A DNA stretch of 60,000 nucleotides from Phoronis australis (lineage: Eukaryota > Phoronida > Phoronidae), in NCBI GenBank assembly GCA_002633005.1, contig NMRA01000018.1, forward strand, positions 1,011,888 through 1,071,887, given 5' to 3'. Position numbers and translations under genes: made by a program. Positions 1-11,312 of this stretch are shown piece by piece (the first letter of the stretch is position 1; each line of letters starts with the position of its first letter). A model generated the notes under the pieces. That model saw nothing but the letters and a program-made list of their open reading frames with translations. It searched no databases and had not been told where the DNA came from.

Positions 1-138
1 AACTACAGAATGACTTAGTCACCTTACTAACTATAGAATGACTTAGTCACCTTACTAACTACAGAATGACTTAGTCACCTGACCAACTACAGAATGACTT
101 AGTCACCTTACTAACTACAGAATGACTTAGCCACCTAA
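1..138. repeat. 28-bp tandem repeat (satellite edge)
   Basis: Five near-identical 28-bp units begin at about 1, 29, 57, 85 and 113. Each contains the core AGAATGACTTAGTCACCT with a few substitutions. The array starts at the first base, so it probably continues to the left of the window. Confidence 0.9.
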
Positions 139-1383
139 CTTTCCAGATAATTTCACTGTATTCTCAATCATAAAGGAAGACTACGATGACGATGAATTAA
201 GGTTCCAAACAGTCACCATGACGGGGAACTCTGGGTCATTTTGTTTGAATACTTTTGGCGTGTATTGTATGTTACCTGCTCAAATGTGAATCTGTAAATA
301 ACACCTGTATTGCGGGACCAGGAGACGACAGTCGTGGACTCAGCAGCCTGTCAAACTTGTCTTTTGTGGAACGCTACTATGGTTAAGGACTCATATTTGC
401 ATTGCATTAATTATAAATCATGATTGTTCATTAGTAAATAATAAAGCAAGTCAACAAACAGGCACACAAAAAAGTGCTTTTCAAAACTGGAGCATTTGTC
501 TGGAAGTTATAGTCAAACAAAAACCATAATGCCATGGCTAAGCCGCAGATTTGCTGCCATTTCGATTCCTAAAATATATAATAATGCTTTCAAAGACGAT
601 AGTATGAAAACATTTTCTGAGATAGGTTAACTGTACTCAACCTTAATGGCAAAAGGGGCGAAAAAAGAAATGGGTCAATAGGTGGCACTCTGTTGCATGG
701 CACTCAAAGCTTACATATAATCATAATAGTTCGCAAGTTAGCAACAGCATAACGACATTTTTTAACATCGGTAACCAATTTAGGGCAATCCTGCATTTTA
801 GGAGGCTCAATTATCTGGACTTCAAGACCTTAATCAAAATTGCTTTTAACATCAACTGTCTAGGCAGGTGCAGCCCCTGTGGCCTGACCCACAGGCGGTA
901 ATGCTTTCAAGTTAAAAAACTACAAAATTCAAAATACTGCAAATAACACCAAATGAGGCATGCATATGTAATCAATTACAATTAGCAAATATCCCGACTC
1001 TGAAGAGAATTTAATTTACTTTTGTTGAACATATTCACAAAAATGTCAGCCTTCATAAGCACTTCCCTTACCTGCCGTCATTTTGAGGTTATTTTCTTGT
1101 CCCCAACTCGTGTGACATCATCTAAGCACATGTCAAAAATCTTAACTGCTTCTGGTCTGTTTTTTTTTTGAAAATCGAGTCAGTGGTCCGTACTTTTTAG
1201 GTACCCACGATTTGGAAGAAGAAAATCTCTCAGACAAGCAAAAATGATGTGGGATTTGATTTTTACTCATCACTTGGCAAATCATGCCATTTCAAACCTT
1301 GCTTCCCTTTCACTAAGTGCCTTCATGTAGCTTTTCTTTTTTAGTCCATGGGCACAGGTCTCAAAATGGCATCCATTTGGACG
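139..1383. other. Intergenic, no gene seen
   Basis: AT-rich sequence with no convincing exon, RNA gene or intact transposon on either strand. Confidence 0.5.
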
Positions 1384-1411
1384 CCCAGGACGTACGCTGC
1401 ATAAAGGCCTG
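1384..1411. mobile_element. End fragment of a hAT-like element
   Basis: These 28 bases match the right end of the hAT element at 45906-46384 with two or three differences, including the terminal TGCATAAAGGCCTG. No matching left end is visible upstream, so this is a truncated copy or one whose other end has decayed. Confidence 0.5.
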
Positions 1412-1915
1412 GGTGAGAGAAGCTCGAGTGAACCGCAACAGATTTTCATGGATATGTTCTGCTCAAATTATGTTGACTTAATTGTCTCCAGAGCCATCAT
1501 ATACTTTAATTCTAACTCAGTGTGTTTACATGCATGTTTAATCCGATGTTCTTCGCTGTATTTTGAGATGAGTAACTTTTTATGGGGGTGTATTATCGCC
1601 TGTGTACTACAGGCGGAGCGGAGCCGGGACAGATTTGAGGTTTGCGGACTTTTCTTTCTGGGAAAGTGTCCGCGGGTTTTGGTCGTGAAACAAAATGTGA
1701 CAATTTCACCCTCAATAATCAACACATTTTGAAATGCACATTTTCACTATACCCTAATGGCTATATCGTGCCACTGTTGGGCTTACATGGCGATGTAATT
1801 TCCTACCCCTGATTAGCAAAAGAAGAAAAGTTCATTTGGAAATGGCCAAGCGAGGCAGAACATTTCAATTCTTTGTTTAGTAACCGAAAGAGCTAGAACA
1901 GAAAAGTGGAAACAC

Positions 1916-2158
1916 TCAAAAATTAAAGGAAACTGCAGTAGCAGACTTCAGCGGTGATGTATTCGACGCACCACCAGGACGGTTTTCTTCACAAATTTGG
2001 TCATTTCGAGAGATTTGTGGCTCATCGACCTTCTCAGAATTGTGGTTTTTGTAATTAGCAACACCATCAGACTCCCTGATGAACGAGTTCCCCTGTTCTC
2101 TGTCCTTTTCGAATTCTTCGAAGAGAGAAGCATCTCCAAAACTATCGTTATCGTCCAT
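1916..2158 (-). CDS. Possible first exon of an unrecognised acidic protein
   Basis: An open frame on the minus strand starts with MDDNDSFGDASLFEEFEKD and runs 80 codons. It is rich in Asp, Glu, Asn and Ser, as in disordered N-termini of nuclear proteins, and looks less random than its neighbours. No matching downstream exon was found towards position 1, and no domain is recognised. If real, it would be transcribed away from the plus-strand gene that ends at 6122, perhaps from a shared promoter region around 2200-2700. It may be chance. Confidence 0.25.
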   Translation of the reverse strand: MDDNDSFGDASLFEEFEKDREQGNSFIRESDGVANYKNHNSEKVDEPQISRNDQICEENRPGGASNTSPLKSATAVSFNF

Positions 2159-2760
2159 GTTGGTTTTAAGAATGACTATCCAAGAATATTGTAGATAAAA
2201 TCATAATATTTCCAAAAAAAAGTTTCATATCTGAACAAAAATTTCATAGTGAAAATTTATTATCGTTTTAAAACTGGTAATTTAGTATTTTAAGGAATTT
2301 ATTTACCAAGTAAATGATTATTTATTATTAACACAAAAACTAAATTTGTGTGCGTGTTGGATGCTGAACTGCGGAAACTGTTTTTGTTAAGCTGTTATTA
2401 AAGTGTTTGCCGCACCGACAAAGTATGAGGAGTGAGGATGGCCTGTTCCTCTGTACACGTTGTCGCTTTAAACACTTTGTCTTTGAGCACTGAAAGCAAG
2501 GAATTTTCACACAAGAAAGTCCGGTGGATGCGACATTCCACCCCTGACATTTGTTTCCAAATGCCCCGTTCATCTGACGAAGTCTATGATCCAGCGTTCG
2601 TTGGAGCCGTTGGAGGAAATGATCAACAACCAAATGTGGAAATCGGTGTAGGATATAGAATATTTTATTTGATGCCAATGTCTGTATAGTGAAAAATCAC
2701 CTTGTTCCGAGTTTTGAATCCGGGACCTCTCGCTTCAAAGCCAGCCGTCTTATTAATCAG
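2159..2760. other. Intergenic; weak tRNA-like relic
   Basis: AT-rich. Around 2700-2760 the minus strand has a degenerate tRNA-like stretch with a B-box-like GGATTCAAAAC, possibly an old SINE head. Open frames on both strands at 2340-2690 overlap each other and match nothing recognised. Confidence 0.35.
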
Positions 2761-5700
2761 TCTACAAAATAATGTGAATGAATCTGTGGAGTGTGAGACC
2801 CCTGAGGTCCCTGTCAAGTCCTCACGACAATTCTACGTTATGCATTGCGTGAGAAACTTGTAAGGCACTTACCCACGATAGTATGGCAAGACATCTAAGT
2901 TGTAGGATGGAAATAGTGAGTTTTTGTAACGGTTTTTTCCATAATTCATTCTAGCTTCAGTCATAGTCATGTTGCTAGTTTACACCATATGTTTACACGT
3001 GCCCAGTATTATTCTGATCAGTTTACTTGCAAATCTTCCGTGCACGTGTTCTCGCCAAACTGTTTTGAAACTAGCCATATCTAATGCATCTGACACAATT
3101 TGTTATCTCCAGTCACCAGCATCTGTCTATATGATATAGATCAATCTCTATCACCAAGCCAGTTACTTGCATTACTGTTCATAACCCCCCCCCCCCGAAC
3201 AAAGACCTAGAAGTGACAAAATGCCAAGCCTTTTTTCTTAGCCATCCAAGTGGGAACATAGTTTTTGATTACAGAACTCTTGGTGTCAACTTCTGTAAAA
3301 AAAACTTCTTTAAAAAAAAAACAAAAAAAGTTATTTTCACTAAATTATGTGTGTATAGCCTTTAAAATATGAGTGATATTGTACGTATTAGGTTGATGGA
3401 ATTAGTTTGGTGGTTGACTTGAAAACTATTTATTCTCATAATGTACTCATCCCCGTTCCCCCTCGGTCACCATTATCTGGCTAACTAATGCTTACAATGT
3501 CAAGTGTAATCATGTTTTTCAGGGTTGTGGCATTCCATTATTTTTGGGAGCTGATATTTTAAACCTCTGTCAACAGCCTTCGAAGTATCATTACAGAATT
3601 CACAACAGATTTGCAAAGAAGGGCCTGGCAACAAAAGTGACTCTGAGTGGTTAGTATTTGAATATACATGGACTCAGCTATGCAGTGAGCTAGGTAGAGA
3701 AGAAATAGCAATGAACCTCAAACCTTTCGAAATCATCTTAGGGCTCACGTGGGCTTAATCGAGCTAATCTTACTGGACGTGTTAATAATACACTTGGGTA
3801 GTATTGACTTTTTGTGTATAGCCAGAATGCAAGTTTTCTGACTTCATAATGCTGCCCAAATTCCTGTTGCTAGGACTACCAATCAAAGACTGATCTGCAT
3901 AAAATATACGCACTGCATGCCCAAGGAAATTATCTAGATTCCAAAAAGTATAACATGTAGTAATATATATTGACATGTCTCCAGGAACATTGCAAAATCT
4001 TTCACGACATTTAGAAATTTGTTTTTAAGTCAAAAGCGTGTCATTTAATTGGCTGTAAAAGCCCCCAATGGATGGCTAAGCATGTTCCACAAAAATCAGG
4101 CTTGGGATGAAAGTAAGAAATCTCTACAACTGGAAAAACAGGAATCCATGGTTTTCTGGAATTTACAGACAAGAAAATGTTTCGAGAAATTAAAGAGACG
4201 AAAAATCTTGGCTAAATCAGATTTCTGACTTTTGGCTAAATTCAAAGGTCAATAGTCTCTTTGAAAAACAGGCTACAGATGACTGAGACTGTTTCATAAA
4301 CACAGGATGAGGTTGATAGTCAGGAAATCTGCCTCTAACTTGCACGTGTAAACACAGAAATCTGTAGTCTGCTTGATAGGGCAAAAAATGAAAATTTCTC
4401 AAAACACAAACTTTAAATTCTGGCTATTCATACTCAGAAGAGGATAATTAAGTGGACATGAATAAAGTCCAAGTTGGCATCTTTATCTGGGCAATTAAAC
4501 TAATTTGATGGAATTTGTTAATCAAAATTGGTGCCGAGTTGTGTGTTCTTTCAGTTTTATCAGATCTTAACAGAGTTCACATGGAAGGTCTGAATTTTTT
4601 TAGTCACAACAGTATTTTCAACATTTAGTGATTTATATATACTAGCTTTTCTTGTGTGTCTTTTAGGTATTCGACTCCTTGGAATAAACAATTCTAGTCA
4701 AGTGTGGTTCTACTCAGTACAGGGTGTCTTTGAAGTTGTGTTTGAGTTTGGAAGCCGAGTTTTGCAGAGAGAGTTTATAACAAAACTGCAGGTTTGTAGT
4801 CTAACTATACACATTCACATGCTGCCTGATCAGAAGGCAAATCAGTGTTCTGAACTGCGGTCTGAACACAGATTTTCACTTGTGACAATTCATCAGATGT
4901 CTGATCCTGCAGTCTTTGTCTGTCCTCGGGTTCAGTGCCAGGTATTACTGTGAGAAGATAACATTCATCAAGACAAACGAAATACTAGCCACTGAAATAT
5001 ATACATGGCGCCTCGGTTAAACAGTAACATTAGTTGTGGGGCCACGTATGTGTGTCTATGGGAAATCTCAACTCAGACTATTTGGTGAAACACTTAACAA
5101 AATCGTCAGCATGACATGGTGAAATTGCCAAATTTTTTGCATTATTTAGTGTTTCAAACAACATGTTCTTGGTTTGGAAATTTAATTTTCATGTGTCTTA
5201 TAGTTAATGTTTTGGTGTTGCGAAAATTCCTGAGTGATGGTGCCAAAACTAAAAACTTCAATAAAAAATGTGGTACTACTGTATAGTGATTTGAAAAACA
5301 CAACAGTGATAACATTCAAGTGTGTTCTCTTGGTGTTCCGTATGTGTTTTATGGCTTAAATTGAGTTGCTTTTTATTTTTCAAGCATGTTTGGATGGAAA
5401 GCTATGACGACTCGTTGCTAGATGAGAGCATTACCATCTCCAAGGTCCATTCTGAAACCAACAACATGCAATGTGATTCAAGTTCAAGTACCATGAGATC
5501 TGTTCTAGATAATGTCTACCACATTGTTGCCACTACAAGGGACACTGTTTCTTCTGAGGATAATGTGTTGTTGGCTCAGTTGCAACAACTGATTGACGTC
5601 TACAAGCGAAATTTACCAGGACTAAGAAGATTTCCCAAAAACCCCTCTTTCTCAATATTCAGTACTTTTGCATCGTGTTTATGTGATGATGAAGTATTAG

Positions 5701-6122
5701 GACGCCATGGAAATAATTTAGGCTTGCCAAAAGAACAGCATCTGTTTATATGCATTGTATGTCAGTGGCTGGGACAGATATTTTATTCACTTCAGGAGAC
5801 AGTTGACCAAAGTGTTGAATCATTCAAATCGAAACACATAAGAAGTCTGGACAATCTCCCTCCCCCGCAAAACATTGTCAATGAAGTCTTTCCAAAGTTT
5901 ATGGGAATTCTGATTTACTCGTGGATGACTGGCAAGACATGCGGTTCATCTGATGCGCCCTTGGTTGACCACACTTACACAACACGGTTAAGTGAGGAGA
6001 ACACAGCAGCAGACAGTAGGAACATTTGGCAGTTTGTTCAGCTGATATTAGAGTTCACAAATAACACTCTGTTGTCGGGTGTTGCACATGTGGTGTATTC
6101 TAGACTTATACATGGCACTTAA
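2761..6122 (+). CDS. Unrecognised multi-exon gene, 3' part
   Basis: Exons: 2761-2848 (tentative), 3523-3649, 4667-4791 and 5385-6122, with stop TAA at 6120. The firm exons have good signals: acceptors TTTTTCAG, CTTTTAG and TTTTTCAAG, donors GTTAGT and GTTTGT. Phases agree throughout (0 into 3523, 1 across 3649/4667, 0 across 4791/5385). The tentative exon ends at GTGAGA in phase 0, as exon 3523 needs, but its acceptor is weak. The predicted C-terminal part is about 330 residues, mostly helical. It begins near GCGIPLFLGADILNLCQQ and has a hydrophobic Cys/Trp-rich stretch (around HLFICIVCQWLGQIF) near the middle of the last exon. There is no signal peptide or clear membrane segment. I do not recognise the family, and the 5' exons were not located. 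Confidence 0.7.
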
Positions 6123-6299
6123 TGTTTGGCCAAAATAGATGCTAAAAATACCCAATTAAGACCCTTTTTATTCAGAATTTTACCATTATTTGCGGTCTCG
6201 TATGCTGAGTAAGGTAAAATTGGTTATAAAGAATTCAATAATAATGCATCTTGAAACCTTAATAGAACCATAGTCTGGAACTTTCTAGAGCCTTGTTTA

Positions 6300-6700
6300 T
6301 GTTTACAGAAATTGGCAAGTTCTAGAATGGATTTGTTTACTGATAAAAAGTTCCAGAAATGTTTGTTTACTTGTGAAACTTTCTAGAATAGTGCAAGAGA
6401 CTATAAATATTAGGCACGAGTTAGTGTGAGTCAGTTGAAATTTAGTTGAATTCGGCTGATTTGAGTAAAGCTACAGTTGAGTTAGAGTTGGGTCGTGTTG
6501 CAGTTATAAATTCAGCAGTTACAGCCTTAGTCATTAGAGAGCCAACTATAGAGACAGCATGTTTTGGAACCAACAATTGCAATAGTTGCTGAAGGTGCCT
6601 GAAGAGTCTAGGCTTCGCAGCTCTGCCTGGAGCACAGGGCAGACATTATGTCTGTAAGACGTTTTGTCGAGACTAATAAAGTGATTAATTTGAACCATTC
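6300..6700 (+). promoter_or_regulatory. HSE-like triplet, TATA box and short polyA unit
   Basis: Three 8-bp heat-shock-element cores occur at 6320-6327 (TTCTAGAA), 6351-6358 (TTCCAGAA) and 6381-6388 (TTCTAGAA), 31 and 30 bp apart. A TATA box (TATAAATA, 6402-6409) follows. An AATAAA lies at 6675-6680, about 250 bp past the expected transcription start, with no long open frame between. This promoter-plus-polyA layout is typical of a solo LTR, but no clear TG...CA ends or target duplication were found. A stress-inducible short noncoding transcript is the alternative. Confidence 0.4.
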
Positions 6701-6789
6701 TTCAGTGTATCATAGCATCGGTTGGTTACAACCTGCACCCACCCATTCACGGGAAAACTTAACGCTAACATTACATGACCTGCCTCAGA

Positions 6790-8619
6790 TTTATTGAAAG
6801 GGTATTAGGTTTTTACTTGAAGTAATGGGTACTGTTTATGAGTTGACCATGTAATTGCTTTGAAACAAAGTCTCTGTAACCCTCATCAATCTCATAAGCC
6901 AGAGAAATATGAAAATCCTTACAAAGTCTGCTGGATTTGCCAAGTGTTAGTAATGGTCAATTTATTGACAGTTGTGGGTTAGGACAGGCAACCTCAATGT
7001 GCATGACTTATAAGTTTTGATGACAAATTACAGCCCACACACCTTGATCACCTGCGAACAGCACATTACCACACCCTTTGTGTTTCTAAGGCAATAAACC
7101 TAATCTGGTGGAAATAATTACTGGCCCATTACTTTTTAGCAAAGTTTTACACACTCAATCATGATAAACTTGAACATTATGAATAGGCTTGACTTGCTGC
7201 TTGCCTATGGAGTATCTTGCTGTCACCAGAATTCCTCCATGTCCTAAGAGACTAAAGCACCGTGCGTAGTCTTGGTGTTGCCATAGTCCCTAAATGCTAT
7301 TCCCATGTCATGTGACTCATAAAAATTAGTCAATATCGAACTTGAGTAATCAGTCATATACCAGAGTGGAGGCAGCCCATCGAGCGTTTTTAAAATCCAC
7401 AGGAATTTGATCAGATGAGAGAATTTGAGCTCACATGAGGTGGATTTGTGTAATGCCTTAGTGTCACCAGGTGGTCAACATTATATTGTCAAGCAATATA
7501 TAAGTATAGAGTTAACTATCCCAAAGGTTGTTACGTAATGTGTTGCAGTCAAGTATCCCTTGGTCCAGGAGCAGATCGTGTCAATTGAATTTTAGGATCA
7601 GTTGGCTTTCAGAAACACTTCAGATGGCGCACTCTGCCATTAACATTTCACCACATTCTAGATGTAGCACCTAATGATGGAAGTGACGTGTTAGGTGAAT
7701 ATTGCTTTTATCTTGGGTGAAGTTGTTCTATGGCAGGGTAGGGAACCAGTTTGAGGGTTTAATACCTGTTTAACTTTTCACTTTCCGTAGCATTGAATAA
7801 AAAATTGTTAAATACTAAGAGTAGGCCTATATTTTAATTAATTTGTTCGTTAAACGCACTATGGATATTTCGTTAAAAGGATATCAAACCTTTTTAGCAG
7901 ATACTAAAAACGACTTTCCATCCAGTTTTCTAAAACACCAGAATGCTCTGTAACTCTCTGACAATCCTCAAAAGGTTGGAGGAAAATTTGATAACTCCCT
8001 TCAAATTCTGATAAACAGGCAAGCTTGGCCTACGCTTTTAGCGAATTTCACGGCAACTGTGGGGATGAAAGACCACCCACCAAGAACATTGATATCCAAT
8101 TTGTGAGATAGGGAGTACGAGTTTTTAGTTGTTACCTGTCTTTAACTTGCAAGATGACGGCAATGATGCGATATCAGGTGTCTGAACGAGGCTTGGTTGA
8201 AGCTGTCAAAACGGGGTTTAGTATCCTTTTAATGTTTCACAACGTACAAGATTTGTGCATGACTGAAAGCTACTCATGAATACAAAGATTTGGTGGTAAA
8301 CAACTTTCCAAAAAAAGACTTAATGTTTTCTTTCTGCAGTGATTACGCCTTCCGTAAAAAGTCGTGGATTAGTAACAAAAATGCAAACGATATGCTTGCC
8401 TGTTCAGGGTGCAAGCTAAGTGACTATTGGGGACCTAAATTCTATCTCCCACAGAAACGGCAGTCACTGTTCAGTTGACACGAAAATGCATCACACAACC
8501 TCATTCTTTGGTTCTTGGTAAGCAGCTTGGATCATACTAGGAAATACACGATGGAGACCACTAACTGGACATTTGTCTAGCAATGTTTCTTAACAGACGC
8601 ACTGCAGCTGCTTTTGTCG
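6790..8619. other. Intergenic, no supported gene
   Basis: No multi-exon model could be built. Two short plus-strand frames, at 8152-8277 and 8290-8478 (the latter preceded by an acceptor-like TTTCTGCAG), show no recognisable similarity and do not join convincingly. Confidence 0.45.
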
Positions 8620-9939
8620 CTAATTCACTTCTCTTTTATATCTTAGAAGATATTTCTGTCGTTTCAAATATTCGATGACGTCACTCCAAGACTTTTGACT
8701 CATCAGATTCATCATCTCAAGTGCTCCAATGAAAAGATTTTTGTCATGGACATGCCTAGTTATATCGCCCATCATGTAACGTACTCTTTGAAAGTCATAG
8801 CTATTCTTGTCCTCAAACTCCCCATTCATCGACCTGGCTTTGCCGAAGTCGATCAGTTTGACGCGATTCCTTCCGTTAGACATGTGTACCATCACGTTGC
8901 TCAGAGTGATGTCCTGCACGGCCATACCTATTGTGTTCAGAGCGTGTACTTGTTGACACACGTTAATCATTATATCTAACCAGTCTTTGTCGGATACCTC
9001 CATCGTCCCAGCATGTCTATCTATCAAATCGCTCAACACATTCCATTGTCGTTGCTCGTCCCCTATGTATTCCAGCAGAAGACCCCACGGGATATACACA
9101 AAGTCCACTACGAATGGGAAGAGGCCGTAACACCTCGGCCCAACCCCCATCGTGTTAGCCTTCAGGGTCATTTCATACTCTTTTTGCACGTCGAGGTATG
9201 TCGAATGTTCTTCCAAAAAGGCCTTTAAAGCAAACAAGGAGTTTCCGTTTTGCAAAAGGTATACTCTTCCAAAGGTACCGCCTCCCAGATAAGTCGGTTT
9301 GCCGTTTTTATAGACATGCTTATAATTGTATGGATCGCATATTATGTGACCTTTGACGTACCCAGGTGGCATTTTGCAACCCTCGGACTTTAAAAGTATT
9401 GGCGGTGCCTGCACGTCCGCCATCTTGTCTCCTGGATTGCCGGCTATTTTTTTTCTCATGTCAGTCTGGTGAACTGTTGTATTTCTTCCAAGCTTTGTTG
9501 CTTTCCTGTTATTTTGCATAACTTGGTTGTTCTTTTTCTGTTGATATTGAGTTGAATATCTTTGAAGTGAGGGGTTGCTTCCATCGGCATCTGTCGTCTG
9601 ACATTGCCATTTGCTCTTTTTATGCCTCTTCAAAAACGTGTCTTCTAAATGTCCTTCATTGTAATACTTAACCGACATGATCTTTCGTACCATATCCGAT
9701 ATCACTGCCATTGGTTCACATTTTCGTCTGCTGGAAGTAATTCTTAAAGGGTGCTTCTTAGAGAATTGATCCAGCAAGTCCTCGTATCTGGGGAACTTAC
9801 TAGTGTTTGCCTTTGACCTTTTACGGTTGTAGTCGCGTATTCTTTGTTTTGCTTGCTCTCTGGCTTTTGTATTTTTCATCTGTTGTGCTACAAGACAACT
9901 ATTGTCATCGCTCGTTTCATTTTTCTTTGTAAGCTGCAT
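8620..9939 (-). CDS. Divergent protein kinase, single exon
   Basis: A 439-residue protein in one uninterrupted frame. Residues 1-200 are basic and low-complexity (Lys/Arg/Asn/Gln-rich), probably disordered. The kinase core begins near 200, with the glycine-rich loop LGGGTFGRVYLL (about 218-229), the VAIK-type lysine K239 in FALKAF, and a likely helix-C glutamate at E254 or E256. The catalytic loop is VQDITLSNVMV (D343, N348) and the Mg-binding DFG is at 364-366. The catalytic-loop Lys two residues after the Asp is Thr, and His-Arg before it is Val-Gln. Only about 73 residues follow DFG and no APE motif is seen, so the C-lobe is compact, as in atypical kinases of the Bud32/RIO kind. The invariant Lys, Asp, Asn and DFG remain, so activity is possible. 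A lineage-specific intronless gene or a retrocopy both fit. It lies on the same strand as the NLR remnant upstream. Confidence 0.85.
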   Translation of the reverse strand: MQLTKKNETSDDNSCLVAQQMKNTKAREQAKQRIRDYNRKRSKANTSKFPRYEDLLDQFSKKHPLRITSSRRKCEPMAVISDMVRKIMSVKYYNEGHLEDTFLKRHKKSKWQCQTTDADGSNPSLQRYSTQYQQKKNNQVMQNNRKATKLGRNTTVHQTDMRKKIAGNPGDKMADVQAPPILLKSEGCKMPPGYVKGHIICDPYNYKHVYKNGKPTYLGGGTFGRVYLLQNGNSLFALKAFLEEHSTYLDVQKEYEMTLKANTMGVGPRCYGLFPFVVDFVYIPWGLLLEYIGDEQRQWNVLSDLIDRHAGTMEVSDKDWLDIMINVCQQVHALNTIGMAVQDITLSNVMVHMSNGRNRVKLIDFGKARSMNGEFEDKNSYDFQRVRYMMGDITRHVHDKNLFIGALEMMNLMSQKSWSDVIEYLKRQKYLLRYKREVN

Positions 9940-11312
9940 ATTGTGTGCTGACCACGGGTTGATGTTTTTTTAGAATCATTATTGCGCGCGACTGCACAGT
10001 TAGCATTTGAAAGTTTACCGCGGGTAGCCCAAATTTTCTTTTGAGCATTTCTCGCGCTCAATTTGAAGAGACATTAATAGAAATACCGGTTTGTAATTCA
10101 CGGACAAATACATGTAAACAGAAATAATGGCGACACAAATATTGAATCTAATTTTAACAATCATACGTTTATAATTATAATATGTTTTTCAAAATTCTAA
10201 TGTGAACATCTTTTCATTCAGATAAATAACGTAGAAAATAAATCTGAAACTAAATAAGGTGATCCAGATCCTCCCAAGGATACTATTGTTTCACGAAATG
10301 TAGAATATAAATATCCATTCTTGTTGTTTTATTTACCTGTTTATATTCATTCAGATATAATTGTTGTTTTTCCTGCCCCTTATCATTAAAATTAAACTTA
10401 AAGAAAATTTAATGGGTCGGTGTTTGCATTATTTTAATATAGCGCTTCTTGGGGTAAGCGGCTCTGTCATCAAATATAGAAATCAATCAAAAAGATGTCA
10501 CTTATCGTTTTATTTTTCTTTAATACATTTAGACTACAACTAAGGTGAGGTTTTTAACGAGCGATGTTTTGGTGCTCCATTTCTATGTTGTTGGGTGTTG
10601 ATGAGGTTAATCTGTGTATGTTCGCCGCAATTCGATGCTTGACCCACTAGGCGATGAATCATGCCTTCGGGCGTTCGTCAGACTTTCAAATTCCTTTGCC
10701 TGTCTCATTCTTGTCTGCTGCTTTTGAGGAAGTCTAACTGGAGGCTGACGCCTGCTAACAACTCGGTGTTGACAGGTCACGACCACTTGCGGATACTTAA
10801 CACACGAGAATGCGAGTTTCTGGAGCTGAAAGAAATGACCGTACGTTTTACGGTAGAGAATGTGCTGTAAGCGGGTAATGCATATGTGCTGAAGCCTTTC
10901 TTAGGTAGAAATGACCATACGTTTTACGGTAGGGCATGTGCTGTAAGCAAGTAATGCATATGTCCTGAAGCTTTGCTGGGGTAGAAATGGTTTAAGGCAG
11001 TTTGGTTGAGTCGTCATAGTATTAAGTGGCGTTGGGTATGTCACTGATACCGAAATATAAGGATATGTATTCACAGTTTATACAACACTTACCTATGTTC
11101 TCTGGTTATCCTTAAAAATGAACTTTGAAAAAATAAATGAAGATTATAATTGCTCATCAGATACGATTCGCACACAGGTTTCGAATTTCTAATGTCGTTT
11201 CGCCTTACGCTAGATCACAGAATGAAGTGGTAATTGATGGCATTTGTTCGAAAGTAGTAAGTTTCTGCATCTCAAAAAATTGTTGGCCACTTGAAACGGG
11301 CGATCGAGCCAT
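9940..11312. other. Spacer between kinase and NLR remnant
   Basis: No gene seen. Contains the 76-bp tandem duplication at 10832-10990, listed separately. Confidence 0.5.
10832..10990. repeat. 76-bp tandem duplication with palindromic core
   Basis: Copies start at 10832 and 10908, with the beginning of a third at 10984. Each full copy carries an imperfect palindrome (CCGTACGTTTTACGG, and CCATACGTTTTACGG in the second), then a shared TGTGCTGTAAGC and TAATGCATATGT. Confidence 0.8.

Noticed and set aside
1448-1732. Overlapping open frames on both strands
   Set aside because: Opposite-strand frames over the same bases, no domain, no splice partners.
8290-8478. Possible terminal exon after TTTCTGCAG
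   Set aside because: Cys-containing frame of about 45 codons, but no upstream exon with matching phase and no family resemblance.
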